Of a stretch of DNA of 64,000 bases, positions 51,823 to 61,400 are shown one piece after another; positions within the stretch are counted from its first letter, which is position 1; every line of letters begins with the position of its first letter. Position numbers and translations under genes: made by a program. The notes beneath the pieces were generated by a model. The model searched no databases. It was not told the DNA's origin and worked only from the letters and a program-made list of their open reading frames with translations. The stretch comes from Plebeiibacterium marinum (GTDB lineage Bacteria; Bacteroidota; Bacteroidia; Bacteroidales; Marinilabiliaceae): the NCBI RefSeq assembly GCF_026013615.1, contig NZ_JAPDPI010000020.1, positions 41,685 through 105,684 of the forward strand. Direction: 5' to 3'.

Positions 51823-52289
51823 AATCTAAAAATTTCAGGTTTTAGAACCTTCTTAATATGATTATATAACCTATTTAAATCACTCATCTCTTTAAAAGTA
51901 AAAACAGCATTTCCAAGAAAATATTCATATTGTATGATATTATCTGCAAAAGCTTCAACATTAAGAAACCTATAGTCTAATGTGTTTTCTTTTTGAATAT
52001 ACTGTACAAATTCTTTGATAGTAGCAAGTTTTTCATGTGGTATAGGATATGCATCTTGTAAATCCATTTTGCATAAATAATCCCTGCATTCAGCAATGCC
52101 CGATTCATCAAAATCCTGATAAGGAGTATATTGGTAGCTTTTAATTTTAATAGCAGCTTCGGTAGGTAATAAAGCAATAGCATAGGCATACACATTGCGC
52201 AAGTATACTTTTTGTAATATATCATCCTTGGCGCATAAAATAGCATTAGCCCCATCCCATAAATATATTTCCTCTATTTCTAATTGCAT
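51813..52289 (-). CDS. Hypothetical cytosolic protein, coupled to DUF2225
   Basis: A 158-residue protein (MQLEIEEIYLWDGANAILC). Mixed alpha/beta, no membrane segment and no recognised family. Its 3' end overlaps the DUF2225 gene. A palindromic operator-like sequence lies 67 bases upstream of its start, so it probably leads an accessory operon. Confidence 0.5.
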   Translation of the reverse strand: MQLEIEEIYLWDGANAILCAKDDILQKVYLRNVYAYAIALLPTEAAIKIKSYQYTPYQDFDESGIAECRDYLCKMDLQDAYPIPHEKLATIKEFVQYIQKENTLDYRFLNVEAFADNIIQYEYFLGNAVFTFKEMSDLNRLYNHIKKVLKPEIFRLCH

Positions 52290-52319
52290 GTTTTTTTGTT
52301 TATATGATTAACATTGCTC

Positions 52320-52372
52320 CAAAAATATAGGATAAAATATTTGTTTTTGGATTTCTGCAAGGTTGCAGAAAT
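52320..52372 (-). promoter_or_regulatory. Palindromic operator and -7 box upstream of accessory operon
   Basis: ATTTCTGCAA GG TTGCAGAAAT (52351-52372) is a 22-bp near-perfect palindrome. TATTTTTG on the - strand (52327-52320) fits the TAnnTTTG -7 box, so the palindrome would lie near -37. Its core, TGCAAGGTTGCA, recurs in complement at 54679-54690. Confidence 0.5.
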
Positions 52373-52533
52373 TCTTTAAGATATGTAGCAATTAATTGAA
52401 CTATTTCATTGTCAATAATGGGTATTGTTTTTAGAAAAGTAATTTTAATAAATCTAAAGGCTTTTTAGGATTACTTTCTAGATTTCAGGCATGCAAAGTA
52501 TCATAATTCAATATAATAAATAGATTAGGCTGT

Positions 52534-54627
52534 TTAATCTTTAGTATGGAAGTAATTTTTATGAAAAAGAATAATTGCTTCAAGATCATCATGAAGAAGA
52601 GAACTAAAAACAATACTAAATAATCGATTATTTGTATTCAGATTACTCCAGCGCCAATACTTTTTAAATTTATCTAATAAAGAAACAGACCATGGTATAG
52701 ATTCCTCATTAGCAGTTAGATCATACCAATCCAAACAATCTTTAAATTCATTCATTAATTTTGATGACCATGGTATTTCCTTTGTGGAAGACACAAAACT
52801 CCAATCCCATTGGTTCTTATATCTACGAAGCAAATCAATAGTCCATGGCAAGGATTCATTTCCTGATAACTGCTGCCAGTTTAATTCATTTTTATGTCGT
52901 TCAATAACAGCATTTGTCCATTGTATATTAATATTAGAACTTGCAATATTCCAATCAATTCTATTCTCATATAAATTAACTTGCTCTTCACTCAACTTAA
53001 ATTGATTGGAGATAAATTCCCAATCCCATTTATCTATATATTTTTGAATCAATTTATCAGTCCAAGGTAACTTTGAATTATAAGTTAGTTGTTTAAAATT
53101 CCACATCTTTGCATATTTGTCTATGAATTTTAAAGTCCATGGGAGTCCAATGTTTGAAGATAGATAATTCCAATCCCATTTATCTATATATTTATCTAAT
53201 AAATCTTCTGACCATAGTAACGATTTGTTTCCAGACAACGACCTTGAAATCTTTTGCCACCCCAAATAGTGTCTTCTTAAATATTCATGGATTAAATCTT
53301 CTGTCCATTGTATTCCGTCATTGAAAGTTAATGAAGTCCAGCTCCAATCAAATCCGTGCTCAAAAATGAGATTAATATCCCAAGGAAGTGATTTATTTTC
53401 ACTAAGAGAAGGCCACCATAACTCATCTTTATACTTTTCTATAAAATTTACAGTCCAAGGGATGTTTGTTTTTTTTGATATTGCATACCAATCCCATTTT
53501 TCTTTATACATCCCAACCAAATCTTCTGTCCATTTAATTCCTTTGTTATTGTTACTTAACAAAGCCCAATTCCATTTATCTTTATAGAAGGAAATAAACT
53601 CTATACTCCAAGGTAGCCCTTCATTAATAGATAGATAATCCCAATTCCAGTTATTAATATACTTATCAATAATCTTTTTATCCCAGGGTAAACATTTATT
53701 TATTGATAATTTTTCCCAATCCCATAATTCTTCATATTTAATAATTATTCTTTCGGACCAAATCAACGAGGTATTCTGACTAAGAATTTCCCAATTCCAC
53801 CATTCTATATATTTATCTAATATTATCTCTGAGAGAGGGTAGAATCTTGATAATATATTTGGGAAAAAGTATCTATCACATACTACTGACCTCTCATAAA
53901 AACTTATGTTTCTAATATTATTTAAATATCCTTCCCACCACTCAGTTTCAATATAATTTAGCAGTGTAGGCAGATCTTTTAGTATAGACTTAATATTTAT
54001 TATACATTTTGTTACATCAATTATTTCTTCAAGTGAATATCTTTCGTTGGCATTACTACTGTAATATGCAATGACAAGTTTTAAATATGTGTTATCAATA
54101 ACCCCTTCAACAGTCTTATATAATGGTCTTAACCACTTTAAACTCGTACTTCTTGCTGGATATAAATAAAATAATTCGTCAAAAGGAATCTCATTATGTA
54201 TTAGGTATTCTTCAAGTTCTTGTTGTTTATTGTAATCTTTTAAAACAATAACTCCCTGTTCAATAAGATTAGACATCTTCTTTAATTGATACCTTTTTAA
54301 TCTTTCTTCTTCATAAGGAGAGTATTCATCTGGAACAACCCCAGAACTCATAACCTCTATTTCTTCATCTGACATTAATTTAATTTCACTTAATGTATTA
54401 GTTGATTTTTTATTTTCTTTTGATTCTTTTTCAGTTACGACTTCATCTTCTTTATCTCTTTTATGATATAAAGTATAAATTATAATAACTACAATCCAGA
54501 AACCAATCATGAATATGAAATCACCTAATGAAAAATCACCTCCATGTTCAATTAATCTCCTATCTCTTTGAGCTAAGCAATTTATGATTGGCATAAAAGA
54601 GATTAGAAAAAGCATAGAATATCTCAT
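52534..54627 (-). CDS. Membrane protein with about 16 Trp-rich tandem repeats
   Basis: A 697-residue protein with signal peptide (YSMLFLISFMPIINCLAQ) and a membrane helix (FIFMIGFWIVVIIIYTLY), putting the rest in the cytoplasm or on the inner side. From about residue 240 there are some 16 repeats of about 26 residues with the pattern WDWxxLSxNxxLPWxxxLIxKYxxK, for example WDWEKLSINKCLPWDKKIID and WDWNYLSSNIGLPWTLKFID. They are probably a helical solenoid. I do not know a function. A shared operator-like sequence lies 52 bases upstream. A+T-rich, unlike the virion genes. Confidence 0.7.
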   Translation of the reverse strand: MRYSMLFLISFMPIINCLAQRDRRLIEHGGDFSLGDFIFMIGFWIVVIIIYTLYHKRDKEDEVVTEKESKENKKSTNTLSEIKLMSDEEIEVMSSGVVPDEYSPYEEERLKRYQLKKMSNLIEQGVIVLKDYNKQQELEEYLIHNEIPFDELFYLYPARSTSLKWLRPLYKTVEGVIDNTYLKLVIAYYSSNANERYSLEEIIDVTKCIINIKSILKDLPTLLNYIETEWWEGYLNNIRNISFYERSVVCDRYFFPNILSRFYPLSEIILDKYIEWWNWEILSQNTSLIWSERIIIKYEELWDWEKLSINKCLPWDKKIIDKYINNWNWDYLSINEGLPWSIEFISFYKDKWNWALLSNNNKGIKWTEDLVGMYKEKWDWYAISKKTNIPWTVNFIEKYKDELWWPSLSENKSLPWDINLIFEHGFDWSWTSLTFNDGIQWTEDLIHEYLRRHYLGWQKISRSLSGNKSLLWSEDLLDKYIDKWDWNYLSSNIGLPWTLKFIDKYAKMWNFKQLTYNSKLPWTDKLIQKYIDKWDWEFISNQFKLSEEQVNLYENRIDWNIASSNINIQWTNAVIERHKNELNWQQLSGNESLPWTIDLLRRYKNQWDWSFVSSTKEIPWSSKLMNEFKDCLDWYDLTANEESIPWSVSLLDKFKKYWRWSNLNTNNRLFSIVFSSLLHDDLEAIILFHKNYFHTKD

Positions 54628-54678
54628 TCTTAAATTTTTACACTAATTTAATTTTGGCATTATATTAACTATAAAATT

Positions 54679-54690
54679 TGCAACCTTGCA
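54679..54690 (-). promoter_or_regulatory. Second copy of the TGCAACC/GGTTGCA operator
   Basis: TGCAACCTTGCA is the reverse complement of the core at 52356-52367 and lies 52 bases upstream of the Trp-repeat gene, as the first lies 67 bases upstream of the DUF2225 operon. It suggests a shared regulator. Confidence 0.45.
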
Positions 54691-54691
54691 A

Positions 54692-56407
54692 TTATTTATA
54701 AATCTTCTTATCTAGTCTGACCTTTCTGATTTTTACTTTACTGTGCTTTTCCAAAACTGCAAATGCTTTCGGATGATTAAGCGATTTGGCATTAAACCAA
54801 TCCTGGCAGGCTCCCTTAATATCTCCTAATTTTTCTTTTATATTACCTCTCATAAAGTAGCTTTCCGGACATCTAGGGTCATGACGAGTAATGAAATAGT
54901 TTATATCGGTCAATGCTAATTCGTATTGTTGTAGATAAAAATAACATTCAGCCCTGTTATGATACGGTATTGTGGCATAATAATTTATCTCAATAGCCTG
55001 TGTATTGTCGTTTACCCCATTTACAAATTCTTGTAAATCAAAACAGGCAAGTGCTCTGCCACATAAAGCATCATAATGATATGGATTGGATGATAAAACC
55101 TTATTGAAACAATTGTAGGCTTCTTCAGGATTTTCATTGTCCAATAGATTGTGTCCTTTTTTTATAAGCTCTCTCTCATTTTCTTCAAATTGTTCAGATT
55201 GTTGTATGCTCTTAGCTGTATTACTTGTAGGTAATCCTTTTTCATCTAATTTCCAAATAACTTTATTTTGTGATATGGTAATTTTTTTCTCTTTTGCTCG
55301 TGAACCTGTGATATAATAATATTGCGCAATGGAGTCATCAAAATGTTTTACAAAAGCTTCTTTAATCCGGCTGCACTTTTCATTTATTGAGTTTTTCGTT
55401 GGGTCAATTAGCTCTTCAATGCTATTATTCATTTCTTCTTCAGATTCCCTATTTGAAACCAGTTTGTATATATATAATAACTCATGTTTATGGTCAATAA
55501 GGTGTTTGAAAACAATACCTTCAGGATGACGAAGAAAAAATAGATAAACTGTTTTCGGTAATGGAGTAAGCTTAATCTCTAAATTATTGTAATCAGGTAA
55601 AATTATTCTGAATTCTTCATCGATTATAATTCGACTAATAATTGGTTTAACTTCATTTTGTTGAAATTGCTTTATAATACTACCCTTTGTAGTAGGAATG
55701 TCATTTAAAGATTGGCTAAGTGTATTAAGTAATAATTGGTAGTAACCTTCTTCTTTAAGCTGACTAATTTTTTCTTCAATTTCTTTTGCTATACCTAATG
55801 CCCTTGAATCAAATTCACAATCTGCAATTTCGTCAACTCTGCCTTCTTTTGCTAAATGATAACTCGTTACAAGTCTAAACATAATAGGATCCGAATTCCT
55901 ACAGTTGGCTATGTATGATCTGATGTTACTTTCAAATACTGATTCATTATCAAATAATATTCTTACATAACTATATTCATTATCTCCACGATAACGAATA
56001 AATCCAGGTTCGATATTTTTGTTGTAATTAAAATAATTAAAAATTAGACTCGTAACTTTCGATGTGATGTCTTGAGGCTTGTATTTACCAGTATTTTCGA
56101 CACTTTCAGTTAAACAGGAAGGATTAAAATATTTCTGTGCCTCGTTAATTTTATCTCTTGAAATATTCTGTATTACCTTGGGGAGATAAACAAAATGAAA
56201 ACCTTTTTCTCTACATAGCTTAGCAATGAAATCATATCTACCTAGAATAAGGTTATTTAAATCCTCCTGATATTCGTTTTCAATATAAACAATAGCTCCT
56301 TTTCTAAAAAGAGTAATTTCTTCTACGTTTTCAATGATGTCAACTTGATCATTTGTAACAGGATATTCCTTGTTTTTTTTCTTAAAAAGGCGTTCGAATA
56401 ATGTCAT
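54692..56407 (-). CDS. Large uncharacterised protein with C-terminal TPRs
   Basis: A 571-residue cytosolic protein. The middle part contains LPKTVYLFFLRHPEGIVFK and ITGSRAKEKKITISQNKVIW, segments of an uncharacterised Bacteroidota family. Three to four TPRs end it (EEAYNCFNKVLSSNPYHYDA, ALTDINYFITRHDPR, EKLGDIKGACQDWFNAKSL). It may assemble a complex with the other accessory products. No catalytic site is visible. First gene of the accessory block. Confidence 0.6.
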   Translation of the reverse strand: MTLFERLFKKKNKEYPVTNDQVDIIENVEEITLFRKGAIVYIENEYQEDLNNLILGRYDFIAKLCREKGFHFVYLPKVIQNISRDKINEAQKYFNPSCLTESVENTGKYKPQDITSKVTSLIFNYFNYNKNIEPGFIRYRGDNEYSYVRILFDNESVFESNIRSYIANCRNSDPIMFRLVTSYHLAKEGRVDEIADCEFDSRALGIAKEIEEKISQLKEEGYYQLLLNTLSQSLNDIPTTKGSIIKQFQQNEVKPIISRIIIDEEFRIILPDYNNLEIKLTPLPKTVYLFFLRHPEGIVFKHLIDHKHELLYIYKLVSNRESEEEMNNSIEELIDPTKNSINEKCSRIKEAFVKHFDDSIAQYYYITGSRAKEKKITISQNKVIWKLDEKGLPTSNTAKSIQQSEQFEENERELIKKGHNLLDNENPEEAYNCFNKVLSSNPYHYDALCGRALACFDLQEFVNGVNDNTQAIEINYYATIPYHNRAECYFYLQQYELALTDINYFITRHDPRCPESYFMRGNIKEKLGDIKGACQDWFNAKSLNHPKAFAVLEKHSKVKIRKVRLDKKIYK

Positions 56408-56512
56408 ATTATAAACATAGCAAAAATTTAGAACCGTTAATGTTTAATTAGCAAGAAAAAGCTATATAGGATTGACGTGACAGGAATAAACTTAAATTAC
56501 AAAGGATTAAAT

Positions 56513-56746
56513 TCATAATTGTTCAAATTCTTCAAGTGTAAAACAAAAATGTTCCAGGATTAAAAGGAGTTGTTGTTTGTTGTAATAATGGCGTTTTGTA
56601 TTTCCAGCCTGTTCAATATGTTTCTTTAATTCCGGACAAATATCAATCTCATTCCTGAGTTGCTGCATGGCTGACTTAATTGAGATACTATGAGGGTATA
56701 GTTTTTTCACCAACTCTTGTTTCAATATGGTTCTGCGAATTATCAT
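56513..56746 (-). CDS. DUF4248-family protein
   Basis: A 77-residue protein (IIRRTILKQELVKKLYPHS ... HYYNKQQLLLILEHF) resembling DUF4248, common in Bacteroidota phages and mobile elements. The frame is open to 56791, but ATG at 56746 overlaps the upstream stop as ATGA, which decides the start. Function unknown, possibly a small DNA-binding or regulatory protein. Confidence 0.65.
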   Translation of the reverse strand: MIIRRTILKQELVKKLYPHSISIKSAMQQLRNEIDICPELKKHIEQAGNTKRHYYNKQQLLLILEHFCFTLEEFEQL

Positions 56747-57027
56747 AGCGTTGGCTTTATGTTGAAAAATAAGAAATGACACACCTGACATAATCTAAAA
56801 AGCAAACCATCAAAGCACTTCACGATAGCTTTTAGTTGCTTTCGTTTACTTTTTTGAATATTAATACTGCTTTCGAGAACTTCATCAATGTATTTTGAAG
56901 TCTTTTTTAAGCAATTACTTTTTTGAAGATAATATTGAATGGAAATTTGACCTATGGAATGGGTGCAAATAACGATAAGCCACTTATACAGGCTTATTGG
57001 TTGTGTATATTCAGATATTTTGGGCAT
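56743..57027 (-). CDS. Small hypothetical protein, coupled to DUF4248
   Basis: A 94-residue basic, helical protein (SEYTQPISLYKWLIVICTHS). No family known. It overlaps the DUF4248 gene start by 4 bases (ATGA), the same coupling as elsewhere in the element. It is the first gene downstream of the iteron-like array, in a position for control by it. Confidence 0.5.
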   Translation of the reverse strand: MPKISEYTQPISLYKWLIVICTHSIGQISIQYYLQKSNCLKKTSKYIDEVLESSINIQKSKRKQLKAIVKCFDGLLFRLCQVCHFLFFNIKPTL

Positions 57028-57134
57028 AATAAATCAATTATACCCTTGACAATTAGCACTGCTAAAATAAAAATTTTAGGTTATTTCACTTTTGTAAAAA
57101 CGCTTTTTCTTCTGCTCATAAACCTATATTTCGG

Positions 57135-57380
57135 GTACATTCGTTACATTCTGAACATTCTAAACTATATAATACTATATTTCAATTATTTAAGTCATCA
57201 TTTAAGAAAGTACCCCAGAAAGTAACCACCTCCATAGAAAGTAACCAAACAACAAATATCTTTTCCAGAATGTAACGGAATGTAACAGAAAGTAACCACA
57301 CTTCTTTACTTTTGTTGATATAAGTAATTAATATATAACACTATATATTAAAGAATGTAACGAACGTAACGAATGTAACC
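57135..57380. repeat. Iteron-like array of GAA(T/A/C)GTAAC
   Basis: Nine direct copies on the + strand of GAAnGTAAC or near variants at 57206, 57218, 57237, 57268, 57278, 57288, 57353, 57362 and 57371, and two inverted copies (GTACATTC at 57135, GTTACATTC at 57143). Copies are grouped in threes with 9-12 base spacing. This resembles the iterons of a replication origin or an operator array. No gene is seen between 57028 and 57494. Confidence 0.65.
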
Positions 57381-57494
57381 GATTTTGTATGGAGATTACT
57401 ATTAATGAAAAAAATTCCTGTTTAGCTTTGATTTCTTGCTAATCACACTTCAAGAAAATAGTAATGAGCTTTAATAATGAGAAGTAAAAGCATA

Positions 57495-57526
57495 AAAAAA
57501 CCTGATACCAAATTGATACCAGGTCA
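57495..57526 (-). terminator. Terminator after the Rpn nuclease gene
   Basis: On the - strand ACCTGGTATC (57526-57517) pairs with GGTATCAGGT (57511-57502), two of ten pairs being G-U, and a seven-T run follows. It ends the replication transcript before the iteron-like array. Confidence 0.75.
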
Positions 57527-57548
57527 TATTTTTAAATCTCTAATTTAC

Positions 57549-58451
57549 CTAATGCGAGTTATCGCTTCTTAATTTATGAATCTGCTTCATATCAATATGA
57601 GTTATTTCTGCAATTTGTTCATCAGAATAACCTTTATTAATCATATTAATAGCTGTTTGCTTTATCCCTTTATTATATCCCCACTGCCTTAATTCATCAG
57701 CAGCTTGAGAAAATGCATCTTTTGCTTTTGGTGAAATTGTTTCCATAATCTCATCTATTTTATCAGGCTCAACACCTGAAACTTTATACAAATATAACGC
57801 TATTTTCTGGAAAATGTTTGTATCAATTTGCTCTATCTGACGAAACATATCTCTAGCCAAATCAGGATTGCTTTGTATAAATCCAATAAGGTTATCGCTC
57901 CTTTTCATAAACCATACAGCAACCTTAACACTTGGCCGTTTAAAGTGTTGAATAATTGCATGGTCTTCAATATCCTTTGTATCAAAAAGGGCATAATCAA
58001 ATAGAGGGATAAAACGCTTCAATTCTTCGGGAACATTTTTTACAAAACCAGCATCTGTCCACTTGCGATTTCCATGATAAAACACCATAGTAATTACAGG
58101 TGTAAGTTCCTGTTTATTTGCAGCCTGATTCTCCCATACATTAAGAATATATCTCAATAGTTGTAGGTGAATATTCTTATCCGGATAGCTTTTGTGTTCG
58201 TATAGCAGGGATATTTTAATATTGGAGTAACCATATTTAACATTACACGATATATCCTTGAAATAAGGGGCAAGTTCCTGGTCCACATATTCAGTTGGGT
58301 CATATTCCAAAGTATCTGTCTTTAAACCTTGCAACACTTCTTTTGGCAACGAACCTTTTAATAGGTCTTCCAGGTTCTCTTTTACTGAGAAGAGGCTTTT
58401 GAAGAAATTGTCGTGAATATTATTGTTGCTACTCTTTTTAATCTTACTCAT
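57549..58451 (-). CDS. Rpn-family recombination-promoting nuclease / PD-(D/E)XK protein
   Basis: A 300-residue protein of the Rpn (Transposase_31-like) family. The N-terminal nuclease-like domain has DNFFKSLFSVKENLEDLLKG, DISCNVKYGYSNIKISLLYEHKS (the E-x-K of the PD-(D/E)XK site) and LQLLRYILNVWE; the C-terminus is helical (SDEQIAEITHIDMKQIHKL). Rpn proteins are DNA endonucleases that stimulate RecA-independent recombination. It is 18 bp after the primase and shares its transcript, ending in a terminator. Role in the element is unknown. Confidence 0.85.
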   Translation of the reverse strand: MSKIKKSSNNNIHDNFFKSLFSVKENLEDLLKGSLPKEVLQGLKTDTLEYDPTEYVDQELAPYFKDISCNVKYGYSNIKISLLYEHKSYPDKNIHLQLLRYILNVWENQAANKQELTPVITMVFYHGNRKWTDAGFVKNVPEELKRFIPLFDYALFDTKDIEDHAIIQHFKRPSVKVAVWFMKRSDNLIGFIQSNPDLARDMFRQIEQIDTNIFQKIALYLYKVSGVEPDKIDEIMETISPKAKDAFSQAADELRQWGYNKGIKQTAINMINKGYSDEQIAEITHIDMKQIHKLRSDNSH

Positions 58452-58468
58452 GTTGCAAAACTATTAAA

Positions 58469-61400
58469 TTAATTCGTGTCATTTTCATTACCATCATATT
58501 TGCTTTCTAATGTCAGGTTAACCTTATCCAGGTAAAAGACAAAAGCAGTTGTGTAAGTCTTCTTTATATTGCCATTACCATCATATTCCGGACAACCTGA
58601 TTTTGCATCAAACTTTTTAAAATATACTTTCTTACAATCACATATGAATGAGGAACTATTTTTTAAATAGTATTCCACCGTAGCATCGGGCAACGGTTTA
58701 TCACCCTCCCGAAGTGCTTGTGTTTTGTAAAGCCCAAAAACACGGCTTACCGATAAATAGAATAAGTTTTTAGGCTCTTTAAGTGTAATATCACTACGTT
58801 TCCATTCTCCATTTTCTTTATAATGACGAACTATCTTATCGGAATATACCACTCGATAGTCTCCTTCTTCAAAAAGCATGTTGGAACTGATAAGGTATTG
58901 AACTGTCTTCCAGAAGATTCCCAAATCATCATTTCGGGCAGTTTCTTTATTTTGCTCAATCATCATTTTTACAAATAACTCCATGATTTCTTCATATAAA
59001 AATGGAAGTTCTACTATATTCGAAATCGTGGCATATGCCGAAGCAACTGTAAGCCAATTGTTGTATATCCTTGTTTCAATAGCTATTGTTCCTAATAATT
59101 CCCGGAACTTGTCACTAACAACATCAACTGTTTTGTTATAATTTCTTGCAAAAGCTTCCCTGTGCCTAAGTAATTGATGGGTAATCTGCGTCAATCCTTG
59201 TTTGTTAATTTGTTCCAATTCCTCAAACAAACGCTTTTCTTCGAAGGAGAATACTGTTTTTGAAAAACCTAATGCAATAAAACGGCTAAACAATGCAATA
59301 TCAGCTGTAGCTATTTGTTGACCACAGACAATAATCCCCTGATTGACTTTAGAGGTTTCCTTCTTTTTGTCCTTGTCCATGTTCATTCGTGTCCGCCCGG
59401 TCTTGTCCCAAAAACCTTTGAGCAACTCACGCTTTTCCATCTCTAAATCATTCCGATATTCATCTAAAACACAAACAGCATTAGAACTTGTTGCTACATG
59501 GTCGGCAATGGATGGCTTACTGGAGTTATGCAGATTTGGTACTTTACCTTTTCTTCCAAACATATATAATATGCTTTCTGCACAGGTGTTTTTACCAGAA
59601 CCTTTCTGGCCATACATGTTCAGAATAGGAAACTTATCAAATCGCTTTGCTATTATATCCATAAACAAACAGGCAAAATAAAACGACATGGTTATAATAC
59701 CATTAAGACCAAATACACCATAATACTTTGTGGCATATTCATACAGCGTAATATTACCTTCATTGTGGATAAAATGCCGTTCAAATTCAAATAAAGTATC
59801 ATCATCTGAATAGATTTCGGAACAGGCAGGGATATAGAAATATGTATCCTGATGTTTTACAATTCCATAACGGTCAGCTTTTATAAACTCATCACCGTTA
59901 AATATTCCATTTCCCCAACAAAAGAAGCCTTCTCGCTGCCATCCCATCTGTACAATCTCTTTACAACTTTTCGTTTTTTCATAAAGCCAGGCTTTTAATT
60001 TGTTCAGTTCACTTTCACCTCCAGTCCAAAGAAAGTTACCCAAAGATTCTATCTGGAGCTTGAAGTTGGTAATGCTCACCAAATCCCTTTGAGGAAGCTC
60101 TACAATTCGAACCAGGTTATGTCGGTTTTTAATCTCATATAAACGTTTGGCATTTAAAGGACTTACAATGTGAAATAAGGGAGCCATTACAAAATTGGAA
60201 TGCGTTACAAAGTCATCACCTTTTTTATTCCGGAATACATAACAATTGTCTTCCACGTAGAATCCCCACCTATTGAAGTCATTAAGGCTAACATGTTTAG
60301 GAACTGTATAACGTTGTTGATTGACTGGTTCATCTTTGGTAAATTCCTTTAATGCATCCTGCCATGCTTTTTTGGGCTTAATATGCTCTGTCAAAAACTC
60401 TAAATAAACCTCCTGTTTTGTTTTATCGTAACAGGCTATCAATTGGGCAACACGTTTTATTGCTTCCGATTTAAAAACCGGGTCAGAAGCAGATTTTTCA
60501 GCATATTGAGAAGCTTTATATATGATGTAATCGACCTGCTTCTCGTTATACTGAAGAAAAACCTCTTTTGTATCAAATAGCGAATCAGGGTCTTGTTTTT
60601 CAGGTAAAACAATTACAGATACGTGAAATTGATTTCTGATTAAAGTTTCTGCATTGCGGTCAGTAGCCAATTTACCTGCTGAATCACCATCAAATATTAA
60701 TGTGACTTTATTGGTATAACGCTTTAAAAGCACTGCCTGAGCTTGAGTGAGTGCAGTTCCACATGTTGCTACTGTATTATTTATCCCAATATGATGCATC
60801 CTTAATGCATCGGTATATCCTTCAACAATATATGCTCGCTCTTCTTTCTTTATTGCAAATCTTGCTTCGTTTAAAGCATATAGCTCATTTCCTTTTATGT
60901 AAATACTACTTTCCGGAGAGTTGAGATATTTTACTTTTGATTCGCCGTTTAAATCTCGCCCGGCAAAAGCTATGGTTTGTCCTCTGGAATTTGAAATCGG
61001 AAAAATAAGCCGATTACGAAAAAAATCATATACACCTTTATCGCTACTCTTTAAAACTCCAATTTCTTCAAGTATTTCAGTTTTTAATCCTTCCTTCCTT
61101 GAATGGGCTAAAAGTGCATTCCCATTAGGAGCAAAACCAATGTTAAAGCTGCTGTTCTCAGGAATCGAAATATTCCTTTCCTTAATATATTTCTGAGCAT
61201 CATTATGAGCTACTTGTTCTACAAAGAAGCTCTCAACAATATCACAAGCAATACGGAGACTTTCCTGGTGCTTAAATTTAGCTTCATCAAAATTGGCACT
61301 CTTCTTCCATTCAAAACCTATCCCAAGTTTCTTTGCGCCAATTTCAACGGCTTGCTTAAAATCAACTCCTTCATGTTCCTTTATAAACTCTATGGCATTT

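Noticed and set aside
56747..56791. Longer N-terminus for the DUF4248 gene
   Set aside because: The ATG at 56746 overlaps the upstream stop as ATGA, the coupling used elsewhere in this element, and matches the family start.
57135..57380. Short regular repeats as a CRISPR array
   Set aside because: Units are only 8-10 bases with 0-60 base spacing and no cas genes; spacers are not of uniform length. Iteron-like is a better reading.
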